Shown here: positions 1 to 12,600 of the stretch, one piece after another
Position numbering within the stretch: the stretch's first letter is position 1
Layout of the letters: each line of letters starts with the position of its first letter
Assembly: GCA_002633005.1 (NCBI GenBank)
Contig: NMRA01000491.1
Location: 145,924-206,808 of the forward strand
DNA from: Phoronis australis
Taxonomy: Eukaryota > Phoronida > Phoronidae
Direction: 5' to 3'
DNA length: 60,885 bases
The notes under the pieces: model-generated
Told to the model about the DNA's origin: nothing
Databases searched by the model: none
The model's input: only the letters and a program-made list of their open reading frames with translations
Position numbers and translations under genes: made by a program

Positions 1-713
1 AAAAATTTTTCGAGAAAATTGAAAATTTGCCGGTTTTTTTTGAAATTCAAAGTCAAATAACTCGAAAACGGTAAGTCTGAGAAATACGCTCTCGCAGACT
101 TTTTGAAAGGCCATACTTCAAGGAATCCACATGCAAAAATTCACGTCATTTGCTATTCCCATAAAAAATGCGACACCAGAGCGATTGAAACCATGTGAAC
201 ATGCCCCACAGCCGCCATCTTGAAGGTGACTTCCGGTTCAATAATTTTTTATAAAAGCTTATTAAACTCAACAAACACGTGACCAGTTTGAAAGTGTTTG
301 GTTTGCAATTGCGCTCTCTACAGGAGAAAACGTTTTTAGCCATATTTCGGGGTGCGCATGCGCCAATTCGAATATTTCCGCCATCTTTAACCGGAAGTCA
401 ACGATTTTCTGCACAATTATAGCACATGCCTTCTAGTATGTTCCTACCGATTTTCATATACGTCGAAAAATACGGCCTCCACGAGCATTTGATTGTGAAA
501 TTGGATACAAAATGGCCGCCACGTCCGCCATTTTGTATCCGATCATGACCAAAAACAATAGGCTTCCAGCACTTTCCGATCTACACGTCGTGTGCAAATT
601 TCGTGAAAATCGGACGAAAATTGCGACCTGTAGAGAATTCGAAGAATTCCGCCAAGTAAAAAACCAAACTTAGTGTCAGAGCAATATACTTGGCGAAATT
701 TATTTCCCCAAGT
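1..713 (+). repeat. Interspersed repeat ending in a GGCGAAAT hairpin, copy 1
   Basis: This copy is cut by the window edge. It shares its whole length with 4790-5522 and its 3' third with 42290-42491: the same CTCGAAAACGGTAAGTCTGAG block, the same 'AAAATGGCCGCCAC' block and the same 3' end. It ends at 688-713 in a near-perfect palindrome made of ACTTGGCGAAAT and its complement; here one arm carries CCCC in place of CGCC. No protein is recognisable. It lies in ITPR intron 3 or its continuation. Confidence 0.75.
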
Positions 714-851
714 AAATAGAATGCAGTTGAAAACTCAACAAGGAAGTGGAAGGCATTAAACCTGCGCAGAAATGCAGATTCTGCACTCGAATACTACCAC
801 CAAGACATGAGGGTTACAAGCTACGATAAGTCACTTACAGGGGTCTCTGGG

Positions 852-905
852 TTTTGAGAACCAGTTTGAAGCCAGTTAATCAGTGGAGATAATTGTTTCT
901 CAAAA
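852..905. repeat. Short near-palindromic element, copy 1
   Basis: The left arm TTTTGAGAACCAGTTT pairs imperfectly with the right arm (TTGTTTCTCAAAA) across about 25 bases. It belongs to the same family as the elements at 8872, 23500, 29378, 57476 and 58303. Confidence 0.6.
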
Positions 906-1966
906 TGCGTAAGGCCCTGTAAGTGCCTTATTTTAACCTGAAAAGCATATTCATGCTTCTTACTTTAGAAGCATAAAGCAAAACCAGGGAGTATAATTTT
1001 TTTACTGGTTTAAAACAAACTTGAACAAAGCATTGCAAGCTTTTCCGCATATTTTGTTTTTCAGTCTGCTACCAAAACTGGCAAAGCCCTTGAGCTTAAC
1101 TGAGCTGAACTGACTATCTGATCAGTTGGACCATACTTGTATTCCCTGTATCAAATCAACATGCCAACATGCCAGTATTTGTTCTATTTATGTCTTATGT
1201 AACTTAACCAGTGGTATAACATCCAAGAGGTGAAGGCTCATAATGACCTTTACATACCACAAGTTGGATTCAGACAAATGAAGGTGAAATGTACCATCTA
1301 GGCCATCCCTGGCCCAAAGCACTGCACAGCTATCAATCATAAACACTCTCTCATCTATAAATATGATGAATCTCAAGCCATCCATAACCATCAGGTTAAA
1401 GTCCCCAGCAGATAAATTCATTATGACCAGTTTATGATCTCCCAAGGCATTTTATTGCCCTATGATATATGACTAGCCATCCTACAAGTTGTTGGATCTA
1501 ACCCAGATGTGTGCAAGACAAATCTTCATTTTAACAAGCAGGAAGAAGCACAATTCTAGTGAGCTAGCACAAAAATGACCATTTTCTGAGGTAGCAGGGA
1601 CATACTGAATTAGCAGTAATGGCAATCTGAGTATTGGTGGACAATGCCCAATGCCATGCACAATTCAGAAATGAGTTTGGATGGAGATTGCAGGTAGTAA
1701 GACTTTGATCACTACGTTTTTTTATAAATGACATGTATAGGTGACCATCAAGCCATGACTGATGTCGGGTGTCTTGTTCCCATGATTCGTACAAAAAATC
1801 CTACCATAGCAAAATGCCAGTAAAAGAAAGAAAGAACGTTCTGTCTAGGTCAACTTGGCCCACCTTGGGCACCAGAATTTGAAACTGGATCAAGTGAAAG
1901 GAGCTTTTCGAGCTAATTCACAATGTCAGAAATAATGGAAACTTAAGCAAAAATGTTGTTCTATGG

Positions 1967-2065
1967 TATGTGCACTGCAAACTATGATAGTTTTTGTGAT
2001 ATGTACACTGTAAACTATGGTAGTTTTTATGGTATGTACACTGCAAACGATGATAGTTTTTATTT
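1967..2065. repeat. 33-bp tandem repeat, 3 copies
   Basis: The unit runs from TATGT(A/G)CACTG to TAGTTTTT. It repeats at 1967, 2000 and 2033 with a few substitutions. Confidence 0.8.
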
Positions 2066-2257
2066 TAGAGGAAAAATTTAACAAAATAGAATAAAGTCGT
2101 CCCAGATTACACAACGACAATCGAATCTCGCTGTATTCACCCATACTGTCATAAACATCCATCAGTCATCTGCTGCCTGCAGTTTCATGTGTTATTTGTT
2201 GTTGTCTGATTCATTACAAGACTTTCTCGCGGTTGCATTATTTCGTTCGTCCTTCCA

Positions 2258-2491
2258 ATGCCAACGAAGTATTACTGCTGTGGTATGGGCTGCAACTCCG
2301 ACGTGAGAAAGTTTGATAAACTGGACAAATACCAGTGGATGCGTGATCCGAAATTCTTCGCCCTCCCGACATCAATGAGACACACAAAAATGTGCCTCAT
2401 TTCAAAAACGAGGTCACGCGCTTGTATAACTATTAATCGCAACTATTGGGAAAATTTTATACACATGGCCACAAGACCTACCTGGTGTTAG
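2258..2491 (+). other. Possible THAP-like zinc-finger coding fragment
   Basis: A 77-codon open frame starts MPTKYYCCGMGCNSD and continues to a DPKFFALP segment. A Cys-x3-Cys near the start followed by an aromatic-x-x-Pro segment resembles the first half of a THAP (C2CH) domain. The second Cys-x2-His pair of that domain is not seen, and no splice donor stands out after the segment. It lies antisense inside ITPR intron 3. It could be the first exon of a THAP-containing transposon, or chance. The fold assignment is inference only. Confidence 0.25.
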
Positions 2492-2640
2492 TCACAAGCT
2501 AGAAAATCTCATACAATAGGCCGCAAGACCTACTTGTTGGTAGTCACAACTATTGGGAAAATCTTGGACACCTGGCCACAAGACCAACGTTTGGGAAAAT
2601 CTTATACACCTGGCCACAGGACCTACTTGTTGTTAGTCCC
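2440..2640. repeat. Decayed tandem repeat of about 60 bp
   Basis: Blocks such as GGGAAAATCTTATACACCTG, 'GGCCACAAGACCTAC' and 'TTGTTGTTAGTC' recur three to four times with indels. They overlap the tail of the open frame at 2258-2491, which weakens that frame as a gene. Confidence 0.6.
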
Positions 2641-4317
2641 AATATTTTCAACTACCTTCCCCTAAAAGTTCAATCCATTAGGGGACCTTATGAACACTGA
2701 TGTCTTCATTTGCTGTGTTAGCTTCATTGCTATGTCAAATTTTGGCTTTGATACATAGAGGGAGCGAACTATACCTTGAATTATTAATTATTGTTGAAAA
2801 TATAAGGACCTGTTCATGCAATGCACCAAATTCAAGGATATGCTCCCAATTTAATGTCATTGAAATAAGAGCTGTTTCCAAACATATTATATAGTGACTG
2901 ATCGCTGTAGTTTCAACCTGTTAAGTCTCAATCCATTATTAGTCTGGCAAGATACAAGAGATGCCATGTTGGCAAAAATCTTTCACAACCAAAAGTAGAA
3001 TATATTAACACCCTCCTGCAGATTTGTATAGCTGGAAGAAGGAACCTTTTATAGTGTTTCAAACTCCCAAAGTGAGCCTTTCTGTGGTGAATAATAAATC
3101 GGAAAGACATTCATTAGTGGAAAGTTATGTCAGAATTGGAGCCCTTTCTTGGGAAATAGGCTGTAAAAAAGAAAAAAGTCACCCTTCTCACCACCATATC
3201 CCGTTACCTATTCTACTGGTATACCCTCAGGGATAGTGCAGATTTTGAATGCGGTCCAAAATCTGTGGTGCACGACTTATGATCCACATCTTGGACAAAA
3301 TCCTATAAGGACTGTGACATTACCACAAATGGATCACACACCAGGACATTATTACCAGGATTTGTGCTCAAGAATCAAGGTTAACGCCCACATAGAGCTT
3401 AGACTGATAACAACTAGCCATACATACACAAACCAAACCAAACACCAAGACTTGAGTCAGGTTGGATTTTGACAGAACACATGGCTCACCAATGCCAAAA
3501 ATACACTGGTCTTAAGATTGGAAGTAGGTGTCCTAACTAAACTTGGCTACAGGAATCCACATTCTCAGCTAGCTATATTTATCGATTTTGGTGGTCACAA
3601 ATACATCACTATTTGCCACAAACTCTTGCAATACTTCATACCATCAAAATTCTTAGATCGGAGTCATCAGTCTCTCAGCACCATTGAATGTCTACACCTA
3701 AATGGATTTGGGACTCAGTAGACAAAGGTATACTTTTGCACAGCAACATCCCAACTCAAACATTCCTCTTTCCAAAATGGTATTGTCTCAGAGTCAGCCG
3801 AGGATTTCAGATTTGCAGAGGGACCTGTATGGCCATAGCACCACCCCTTTAATGTGGGTATCAACAATGCAATAATCCTGTAACATTATTCTCTGGTAAC
3901 AGACTCAGGGTGGTAGATCACGACTGAACATCTTTAAAGTCGCACCCAAGGTGAAAAGCCCTCTGGGAAAAGACACCTCTCACAAATCTGATTTTGGTGA
4001 GGAGGAATCGATTATCCTCCTTGAATTGACCACAATGTGGCCTTCTCAAAAATCAGTTGCAAATGAGAGTGTGCTACAAGAGGCAGAGATGAAACTTTAA
4101 GTTCAGACAGACAATCAACAGGGGATTAATTTGAAATCCTTCCCAGTAATCTGTCTAACCTGCTCAGCCAGCAATTAACTAGATCTGTGGTTACCAAAGA
4201 GACCTCATAAAAAACTATTAAAACAAGAAAAATTAGGAAGAGATCCCACTTACTGAAATTTGGCGTTAAGAAATCAAAATGAATAAAAACGACATTTCAA
4301 AATGAAAGCGCTCCGAG

Positions 4318-5522
4318 GAGCGAACCTTGGCGAAATTAACCAAAAAGATGACAATAAAGATGATGACGAAGATGACGAATATGACGAAGATGGTGGCGAG
4401 GATGAACAAAAGAAGTTAATAACATTCACATGACGAACGTAGGAGTCCGAAATCAGTAAGAAAAAGGCTAGTCTTGAGCGACACTTGGCGAAATTAAGGA
4501 AAAGACGGAGATGATGACGAAGATGATGACGAATATGATGATTTTGGTGGCGATGATGAACAACATCACAACATTCATATGACGAATTTAGATGTCATAA
4601 ATCATTAAGAAATAGGCTGCAGTCTAGTTCAATTGAAGCTAAACCAACCTGAATGCAGCAAGAGCGCTCAACAAAGGAACAGCGTTATCAGAAAATCTCA
4701 AATAACTCAAAAAGTAGACGTCGTAGAGAAAAATGAAAAGCATCTTCTGAAAGCCCGTTCAAAGTTCTATCTAAAGTGATGGTATCGCCTAATTCCGTAA
4801 ATTTTTCGAAAAAAATGAAATTTTGCGATTTTTTTAAGAAATTCAAACTCAAATAACTCGAAAACGGTAAGTCTGAGAAAAAAATTGTTACAGGCCATTT
4901 GAAAGATAATACTTCAAAGAATCTACATGCAAAAAATTACGTCTTTTTCTCTTCCCGTGTAAAATCGCACTCCAGAAGACTGAAAATGGGTCAATATGCG
5001 CCATATCCGCCATCTTGAATGCAACTTCCGGTTTTTTGGCATTGTATAATAGCATGTTACAAGAAACTAATACCTGTAAAAATTCGAAGGAATTGGTCTC
5101 ATAATGCGCCCTCTAGAGGAGAAAACGTTTTTAAGCTAAAATCGAGGTGCGCATGCGCGATCGCCGATATTTCCGCCATCTTTAACCGGAAGTAAACAAT
5201 TTCCGGTATACTTGTAGCAAACTTCCGGTCCATTTACTGTGCCGATTCTTAGCCTTTTACGTAAAAAATTGTAGCCTCCAGAAGCATTTGAACCTTTAAA
5301 TGGAAACAAAATGGCCGCCACAGCCGCCATCTTGGATCCGATTTCGACGAAAAACAATAGGCTTCCAGTACTTCCGGAAGTACGTGTTATGTGTAAATTT
5401 CATGATGATCGGACGAAAATTGCGACCTGTATCGTGCGAACAAACAAAAAAAAGAAAAAAAAAACAAAACAAACAAACATAGTGTCAGAGCAATATACTT
5501 GGCGAAATTTATTTCGCCAAGT
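4318..5522 (+). repeat. Interspersed repeat ending in a GGCGAAAT hairpin, copy 2 (fullest)
   Basis: The 3' end at 5497-5522 is a perfect 26-nt palindrome: ACTTGGCGAAAT, two T-A-rich centre bases, then its complement. Partial copies of the same arm (CTTGGCGAAATTAA) stand at about 4328 and 4481, next to (GATGACGAA)-like simple repeats. The element may therefore start near 4318 and have short inverted termini. From 4790 on it aligns with 1-713. The left boundary is inference; the 3' boundary and its recurrence are direct observations. Confidence 0.65.
4340..4565. repeat. GATGACGAA-type simple repeat, two blocks
   Basis: Imperfect runs of GATGAC/GAAGAT/GATGAT triplets lie at about 4345-4405 and 4505-4560. 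They are separated by a segment that carries a GGCGAAAT half-hairpin. Confidence 0.7.
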
Positions 5523-5885
5523 AACAAAATGCAACAACTTAAACAATCGCTCACAGTAAGCGAATAAACCGAAACAATCAAATGATTTCCAATACTTAAG
5601 GCTTCCTGCTAATCACTGATAAGTTGAAATCTCAGTAAGATTAAAACTAAGATTAGAACTAGATGCTGTTCCATGTAGTTAAGCTATACCCACTGGGATA
5701 TTGTAAATGAAGATTTTCCACAAGTGCTCAGTGGTGCAAACCACAATGTGCTATTCCCAGCAATTAAATCTCAAGGCTCTTTCACACTGACGTCATCACA
5801 TCAGAGCATAAAAATGCCGGCCAATAAAAAAAGCTACAATCCCTTCTTGAAAGGAAGTAGTACCGCCTTAACTCATGTTCACATT

Positions 5886-6004
5886 ACAAGTTGCCCTAGA
5901 CCAACTTGCCCCAGAACAACTTGCCCTAGAACAACTTGCCCCAGAACAACTTGCCCTAGATCAGCTTGCCCTAGACGGACTTGCCCCCAGACCAACTTGC
6001 CCCA
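5886..6004. repeat. 15-bp minisatellite
   Basis: About eight units of AACTTGCCC(C/T)AGAAC. The C and T variants alternate, so the higher-order period is 30 bp. The overlapping open frames on both strands here (QLALEQLAPEQL-type) are translations of the repeat, not genes. Confidence 0.85.
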
Positions 6005-7145
6005 GTTCAACTGAGCACCTACACCAAACACTGTACCTAAACATCTTACACTCAGTGAAAAATGTGGCACAAAAAGGATTAGACACGCATATGAAGGTAA
6101 CTGAACAAGCAGCGGGCAGCTGGTAATTACATACCCTTGTCTGCAGGTTTGCACCAACACTACAACTTGCATTGGAGCAAGGTACCCAAGAACAAGTTAC
6201 ACTACCTCAATAAGGTGGGGTAAGTTGTCAAACGTGTGTCAACTCAGTGCAAACAGCACCCACCCTACTACTAAATCTAGTGACAACTCGTTCTAGGAGT
6301 AACTTATTCTAGGATAGCTGATAGTGTGGACGGCACTATTTGTATAATAGTAACACCTAATTAAACTCCAGACTGTTGATCAGTCAGAGATGAGGAAAGC
6401 CCCGTTCAGTGTCATCAATAGCTTACAAAGACTTCACAGAACTTGTTTATTCACTGCTTTTGCATTGTTGCGCTCAACAAATACTCGGTAATACAGTCTT
6501 ACGATCTGAGTTTTTGTTTCTCTAACATGGCGGCAGTACTATCAAAAATAAGAATAATTGCTGTGGTAACAGAAGGTAACAGCTCATCGATCAAGTGTTC
6601 AGGCAGCTCTACCCCCGCATCACATAAGCTTGACGGAAACCGTCATAGCTGAAGAAATACCCATCACTACCTAAAGTTATATTGTATAAGAACATTTAAA
6701 ACAGCACAATATTTCAATACTTTTTAGACTTTTCTTCATATTGTAAATGCCAAATAGGCACTGTTATTTAAGTGTGCTTTCAATTGCTGCAAACTATCCA
6801 TCAATGTAAGAAATTACATTTCATCTCAACTTGTCTTATCCAACCAAGTTTGCCATTGGAACGATTGGAAGTTACTTTGATGCTCTTCGTTGATAGGGGA
6901 AGTGCATGTCGGATGTCGGCCAATACTATATGAAGTGCTGGTTTCATTTTCTTCTATTTTTCACAGCCAGCATGGATTCACCATGCATTACATAACTATG
7001 TCCATAACCACTAATTGGAAAGACTAAGAGTCCAGCCTGACAGAACAATTTATCTATATCATTAATTCATGTATTGATTTCACGAAGACCCTTCCAAGAA
7101 AAACGCTTAAGAATTTAAGTGTAGTCGGATATTCTTATTGATGAT

Positions 7146-7253
7146 GATACTCCATGTAAGAACAAATCTAGCAAGGTTAAATCAGACATCAAATCAAATG
7201 ATACTCCATGTAAGAACAAATCTAGCAAGGTTAAATCAGACATCAAATCAAAT
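7146..7253. repeat. 54-bp perfect tandem duplication
   Basis: Two adjacent near-identical 54-bp copies begin GATACTCCATGTAAGAACAA, at 7146 and 7200. Confidence 0.9.
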
Positions 7254-8081
7254 GCTTTGCTAAAATGCAGCCATAAACAATGAAGCGGACCCGAGGTGGT
7301 AACATACAGAAATCCTAAGCACCAGCATTTTAGCGGTGGGATGACAAAACCGCATTAACTTTGGACACAAAGAATTGCTAAAATTGACCTTTTTCCTTGC
7401 TCAACAGCTAGTAGCATTGCCGCAAACACAGTGTCTCCAAACTTTGTCTAGAAGTGGTTAGAACAACCTCGAAGTGGAGTTGACAGTGAGTTGGAATTAA
7501 AGGTAGTGTGAGACTGTATCAACTAGTCTGTGTATTCGAGTTTACAATCTACAAAACTACAGAATATAAAGTGTTCCTGAAAGTAGAAAGCCTGCAGATT
7601 TTTGACTTAATATCAACCTGCCATTAATTGGACAACACGACCAATTTTTTTAATAACATTTAGCCAAAAGAAATTGAAAACAGAATAACGGTATCAATAA
7701 TGAAACTTTGTGCGATATAAATCCATAAGATGAAACATAGAAAACACTGTTACAATTTTCTAAATTATCTATTTATTTTCATTTTATGCAACTTTGAGTT
7801 TTTTGTAAAAGTCCAAAGTGAAAGTTCCTATTTTTGATAGCTACTCATGCCGAATGCTTTGAAAACAATTCTCAAACAACATTTTTAGAGAACAGTGCAT
7901 AAACTGAAATATCTGAAAGTTTTCTTTAAATCCGATCAACCATCTCTGAAATAGGATGCTCCAAAGCTAACTTGGACATTTTTCTAAGGTTATGTAAAAC
8001 TTTAAAATTATACCAAAATGTTAATTAGGTGTAACATGTTTTATAATGCAAAAAAAGAAAAAGTAAATTTCCATTTTCCAC

Positions 8082-8153
8082 TGTGTCCTAAATTGATGAG
8101 ATTTTACTGTAAGAGGATTTATGATAAAATTTCACCAATTTAGGACAGTACAT
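8082..8153. repeat. Inverted repeat, 23-bp arms
   Basis: TGTCCTAAATTGATGAGATT at the left matches the complement of AATTTCACCAATTTAGGACA at the right, with two mismatches in 23 bases and a loop of about 25. Confidence 0.7.
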
Positions 8154-8329
8154 GGCAGACGAAAATGTTATTCATGAAAGATAACAAGGGCCAAATAAAT
8201 GCAGTACTACAGCTATTACTGGACAATGTTTTGAAACAATGTGGCCATTTAATACATTGTCAGAAGCCTTTGAAACACGAAAAATGATCTTCTAACAGTT
8301 TCGTCAAGACGGTGAATAACAATAATAAA

Positions 8330-8580
8330 CACCGAGAAATACATTTTGCCATCCAACCAAGAGATAAATACCCACAGAAATTTTTTACGTCTACCCTTTC
8401 CGATGTCTTCCTCGGTGCATACTAGGTGGTGCTGAGTCTATATCCACCTTAGTCAGGTTTCATGAGTGACTTCTCTTTCCACCTAGTATGCACTGAGGAA
8501 GACATCAGGAAGAACAGATGTCAAAAATTTCAGCAGGTTTTTACTACTTTTTGGATGGAAAAAATGAATTTCCCTGAGTC
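8330..8580. repeat. Fold-back element with arms of about 100 bp
   Basis: The inner arms (GATGTCTTCCTCGGTGCATA at about 8402 and its complement ending about 8505) pair almost perfectly around a loop of about 30 bases. Pairing continues outward, with gaps, through the TTGCCATCCAA and TTGGATGGAA blocks to about 8330 and 8580. No coding potential was seen. It is probably a MITE or fold-back element in the ITPR intron. Confidence 0.65.
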
Positions 8581-8871
8581 ACTGAAATATGATAAATTTG
8601 GCATTATTGGCAATTATTTTTATCCGAAATAGGTGAAATTTTACAGCAATCTTGGTGTGACTGTCAAAAAATGAGACCAAGCACACGGGGAACAATGTAA
8701 AGTCCTAACTCTAAATTGGAAATGAAGAAAATGCAGGCCTGGCATCCAGGCAGGGTGGAACTTCAAGAAGCAGTCACAACACGACTCGTGCAGAAGTGCA
8801 CTTGAGAACACAAGAGAAGAACAAGCTATTCCATCAGTTCATGTCGGTAACCATCGAATATAACGTGCTCG

Positions 8872-8928
8872 CATTTTGAGAACCATTTTTTCCACTGAAG
8901 AACGGGCATCAAACTGGTTCTCAAAATG
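8872..8928. repeat. Short near-palindromic element, copy 2
   Basis: CATTTTGAGAACCA and TGGTTCTCAAAATG are exact complements flanking a centre containing CCACTGAAGAACGGGCAT. Outside lie TATAACG on the left and CAATAT on the right. Confidence 0.75.
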
Positions 8929-9510
8929 TGGCCACACAATATCCGACTATTCATGTTCAAGACTATGTAGCAGCAAACATAGATTCACATTCAATTACTA
9001 TATTCAATTGGCTAGTTAACCCTGTGTAATTGATAGCCTTCATCAACATACATACTAGGGTCCCCATATCTCTTGCCTGAGGATGACTGATGCTGTGCTT
9101 ATACAAAGCTTGTACAGACATAACAATAATAGCCTATTAGCATCCTTTATTTAAGGCCAAACTAGAATTCACATTCTGCTGGTTACTGTTAGGCCAAGGC
9201 ATAGATTAAATACAAATAAGTATTTAATCTATGAGCAAGGTTTTCTGAAACTCAGTTATAAAATAAATTTCACCAATTCATGAAGGACAAGTGAAATTTT
9301 ATTATTTTCATTTTTTCAACAAGTTCTCTGCCATAGTTACCGTACACAATATTTTGAGAAATTGTAGACATTCAAAACAATGGTATCTAGAAGTGTTTGA
9401 AAATTTGACAATTATGAAGTTTTACCATACTACAGACATGGCTTGCACACTGAACATTTTCTGAGACGCGACTCTTAATTCAGTTCACTGAGCCAGTGTG
9501 TGTCACTTAC

Positions 9511-9617
9511 GTGAAGTTTCTTGAGCAATAGGGCGTCTGTTGAGCTTTGTTTTGAAGCCTTCCAGAACTGTTTTTGAGCAGAGTATCTACTCATAGGGCA
9601 GATCTTGAACAAGCAGT
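9511..9617 (-). CDS. ITPR: ITPR coding exon 3
   Basis: A 107-bp exon. The acceptor is TGTGATGTTTGCAG at 9618 onward and the donor is GTAAGT from 9510 down. It starts with AC, completing the split Asp codon, and reads [20 protein letters not shown] and on to LLLKKLH. A 43-bp minisatellite begins only about 25 bases upstream of its acceptor. Confidence 0.95.
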
Positions 9618-12600
9618 CTGCAAACATCACAGAGAAGAAATGGTGGTTTGTTGAACATTGATTATCAAACAGGAAATAGTGAACAGTGGTGTGATAAACA
9701 ACGATCAAGACATAGGAAATAATGAACAGTGGACTGTTGAACATTGGTCAACACACAGGAAATAATGAACAACGGCCTGTTGAATATATGTCAACACACA
9801 GGAAACAGTGGTCTGTTGAACACTGGTCAAGACACAGGAAATGATGAACAGGGTCTCATGAACATTGGGCAACACACAGAAAATAGTGACCTGTGGTCTG
9901 TTCAACATTGATGAAGACACAAGAAATAATAAGCAGTGGTCTGTTGAACATTGGTCAACACACAGGAGAACAATGGTCTGTTGAATATTGGTCAGCACAC
10001 AGGAAATAGTGAACAGTGGTCTGCTGAACACTAGTCAACATACAGGAAATAGTGAACAGTGGATTGTTGAACACTGGTCAGCACATAGGTACTAGTGAAC
10101 AGTGGACTAAACAACACACAGACATAATGAAAAAGTGGACTGCTGAATAATGATTAAAAACTAAACTGCTCAAATTCTTGGGGGGTTAGGGTGTTACAAT
10201 AACTGCTCAGATTGGCAGCATGAGCCACATCAGTCAACATTATGAATTTCCATAGTATCTAGCAGTGACAAGACTACCAGGATTAAAAGCTACACTCTGG
10301 ACATTCAGTTGTGCAATAAGTTTGGGGATTCAAACAAATTTTGCTCCTCAAGCAAACAAATCAACCCAAAACAGAGGCCCTGGATTTCTGCGATAACAAA
10401 AAATGGACAGAATTCGTTTACTTCAGTAATAGATGCCTGATTTTATTTACTTTTGGTTTATAATTATTGTAAATTAAAACATTAATACATCCATCCACAG
10501 CCAATTCTAAACATACTTTTCTTAATCAACAATCGTTTCAAAGCAGGCACATTCAAGCAGTTTCACCTATGTTCTGAAGGAGATGCTGTTCTTTTTACGG
10601 TTTCTGTTAGCTGAGAAACCGGGCTACAGCACGTTATCATAACGATCTGTAGCCTAAGTGTTCAGATAGCAGAAGAATAGGAAAGATTTTTGTATTCAGC
10701 TTACAGAGTCCACAGTGCCAAAGGCACATGTAATACAAGGGTTGTGCTGAGACTTGGTTAGCTGAGTCATACTTTTTGTTGTCACCTTTATGCTAAACAC
10801 ACTTTAAGAACATAAAAACATAATACTAGTTTCTGGATTCAAGAAATTACTCTGAGTAGAAATTATATGGCAGAAATTTAGCACCAGAAAACTGTTTGCG
10901 CAACTGGGGAGAACCAATGTCTTCAAGATGGATGTCTTCAAGATGTTGGTTTCAGCTCAGATAGAAGTCCCAGCAAGCACTTCACAATGAAAATTCTCTG
11001 ATAAGGCATCAACAGAGAATTTATTATTAACTCAGCCCCTATCCATCACTAAGTAAAGTGGCTGATGTACCAGATGCATCTCAGTAACCCAAATGGCTGC
11101 AAGTCCTGATTATGTTTGCCAGCGTTTTGTGGAACTCAGCACAATATACCTATGCAACACCATTGCAGTTCAACAAAGTTAAATTTTCAAATAAAATAAT
11201 AATTGCACTGCATCTTTATCCAAATTCACAGACATTTAAAACGGGCTCTCTAGGATGACAACGACTCTTCAAATTATTGTAAATGGACAGAATTCACGCA
11301 GTAAAACATGCTGCAGCTTATCATTCATAAAAAAAGAAAAAATACAACTTTGACTTTTAACATAAACTTATTGCACATTCAGTTCACAAAACATGAATAA
11401 AACAAGATTTATGAGATATGATTACACAAAGTCAAAGAATCTCACCTCTGAACTTCTTGGGAGGGTCTTGAAGATCACCAGTCTCTGGTTGGACAACACA
11501 CCTGTCATCAATCAACCTGCCAGGTAAGAACAGACACAAATGAAAACAGAACAACTCATCTAATAGTGACAACATTCAACCAGAGGAGAAACTAGCAACA
11601 ACACGGGTGAGAAACAACATGACCGCCGGTCCTCTAAATCGGATTGACTCACCCAAAACAGGACCTCCGGGAATCAAATGGGACCTCCGCACCAGAAAAT
11701 GGGACTGACGCACCTAAAAACATGACTGCCCCACCGCAAAACAGGACCGCCGGGGACTGAACATGACCGCCGGACAAAATGTAGTTATCAAGACCTTTGT
11801 ATGATATTGCGCGTTATGACGTAACCGGTCAGCTAGCTGTGAAAAGACTCGCCAAAATAAAACTTGGTAGCACTGCGTTATTGAGCTCCCGTTACATCCC
11901 CGAAATTTCCCACAGCCCGGGTATAGTTCTGCTCGTCACCTAGTCACGTGAAACTTATATCAACAAGTAGAGCTAGCGAGCGGAGCAGGCGCATGCAAAA
12001 TCTAGGAGTCAATCAACACTCACCTTGCAGGTTGCAGCCGCTTGAGTAAAAACAATCTAATGAAACCATTTGTTTGCCTATTGTAACAAAAGTTTGTTGC
12101 GCTTGTGACATGAACACGCGCCATTTCCTAAAATTTTGCGACATCTTTCAGAAGATGATGACTCAACTAAGCAGCAGCACCGATTTGTTATGAAATTCAG
12201 TTTGCTGGTATTAAAATACTAAAAACTTACGGCGAAATGAAGCCAGTTCCGATAATTTGTTGTGCCGCGTACGCAACGTAGAAGAAGAGAAGAAGAGTTG
12301 ACTGAAGAATCTTTGAAAAAATGAACTGGTCAATGTTAGCCGACCTAAAAGAACGCATCTCAAGCAGAATAACAACAGAACGACAAATTTTCCCGGCGAG
12401 CGCCGATAAATAATTTAATTTACTCTAGGAAGAGTGTCGTTAGTAACACTAATTCGGTGAAGATTTTATATGTGCAGTGTTTTACCCACATCGGCGCCAA
12501 GTATATTTAGTATACTGCTTTGCCGCACAAAGGCTAGTTATGATGCTTCATCCAAGAACCAGAACGCCCGTTTTAAGTTTTTTTTCTTGACTAAAATGTC

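Larger units (their letters stand above)
1..9510 (-). other. ITPR intron 3 (or more) - no exon recognised
   Basis: This stretch lies downstream of the third ITPR coding exon in the sense of the gene. I looked for the next conserved ITPR segment (the N-terminal region that reads LLGTV-QYG-VIQLLH in relatives) and did not find it. The next exon probably lies left of the window. Apart from the repeats listed separately, 2700-4300, 6010-7140 and 8950-9470 show no recognisable gene. Confidence 0.6.

Noticed and set aside
5875-6172. Overlapping frames on both strands with QLAPEQLAL or GQVVLGQV repeats
   Set aside because: They are translations of the 15-bp minisatellite, which stays open in all frames because the unit is a multiple of three.
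9705-10031. 108-codon minus-strand frame
   Set aside because: It is a translation of the 43-bp minisatellite; the residues repeat with the DNA unit.
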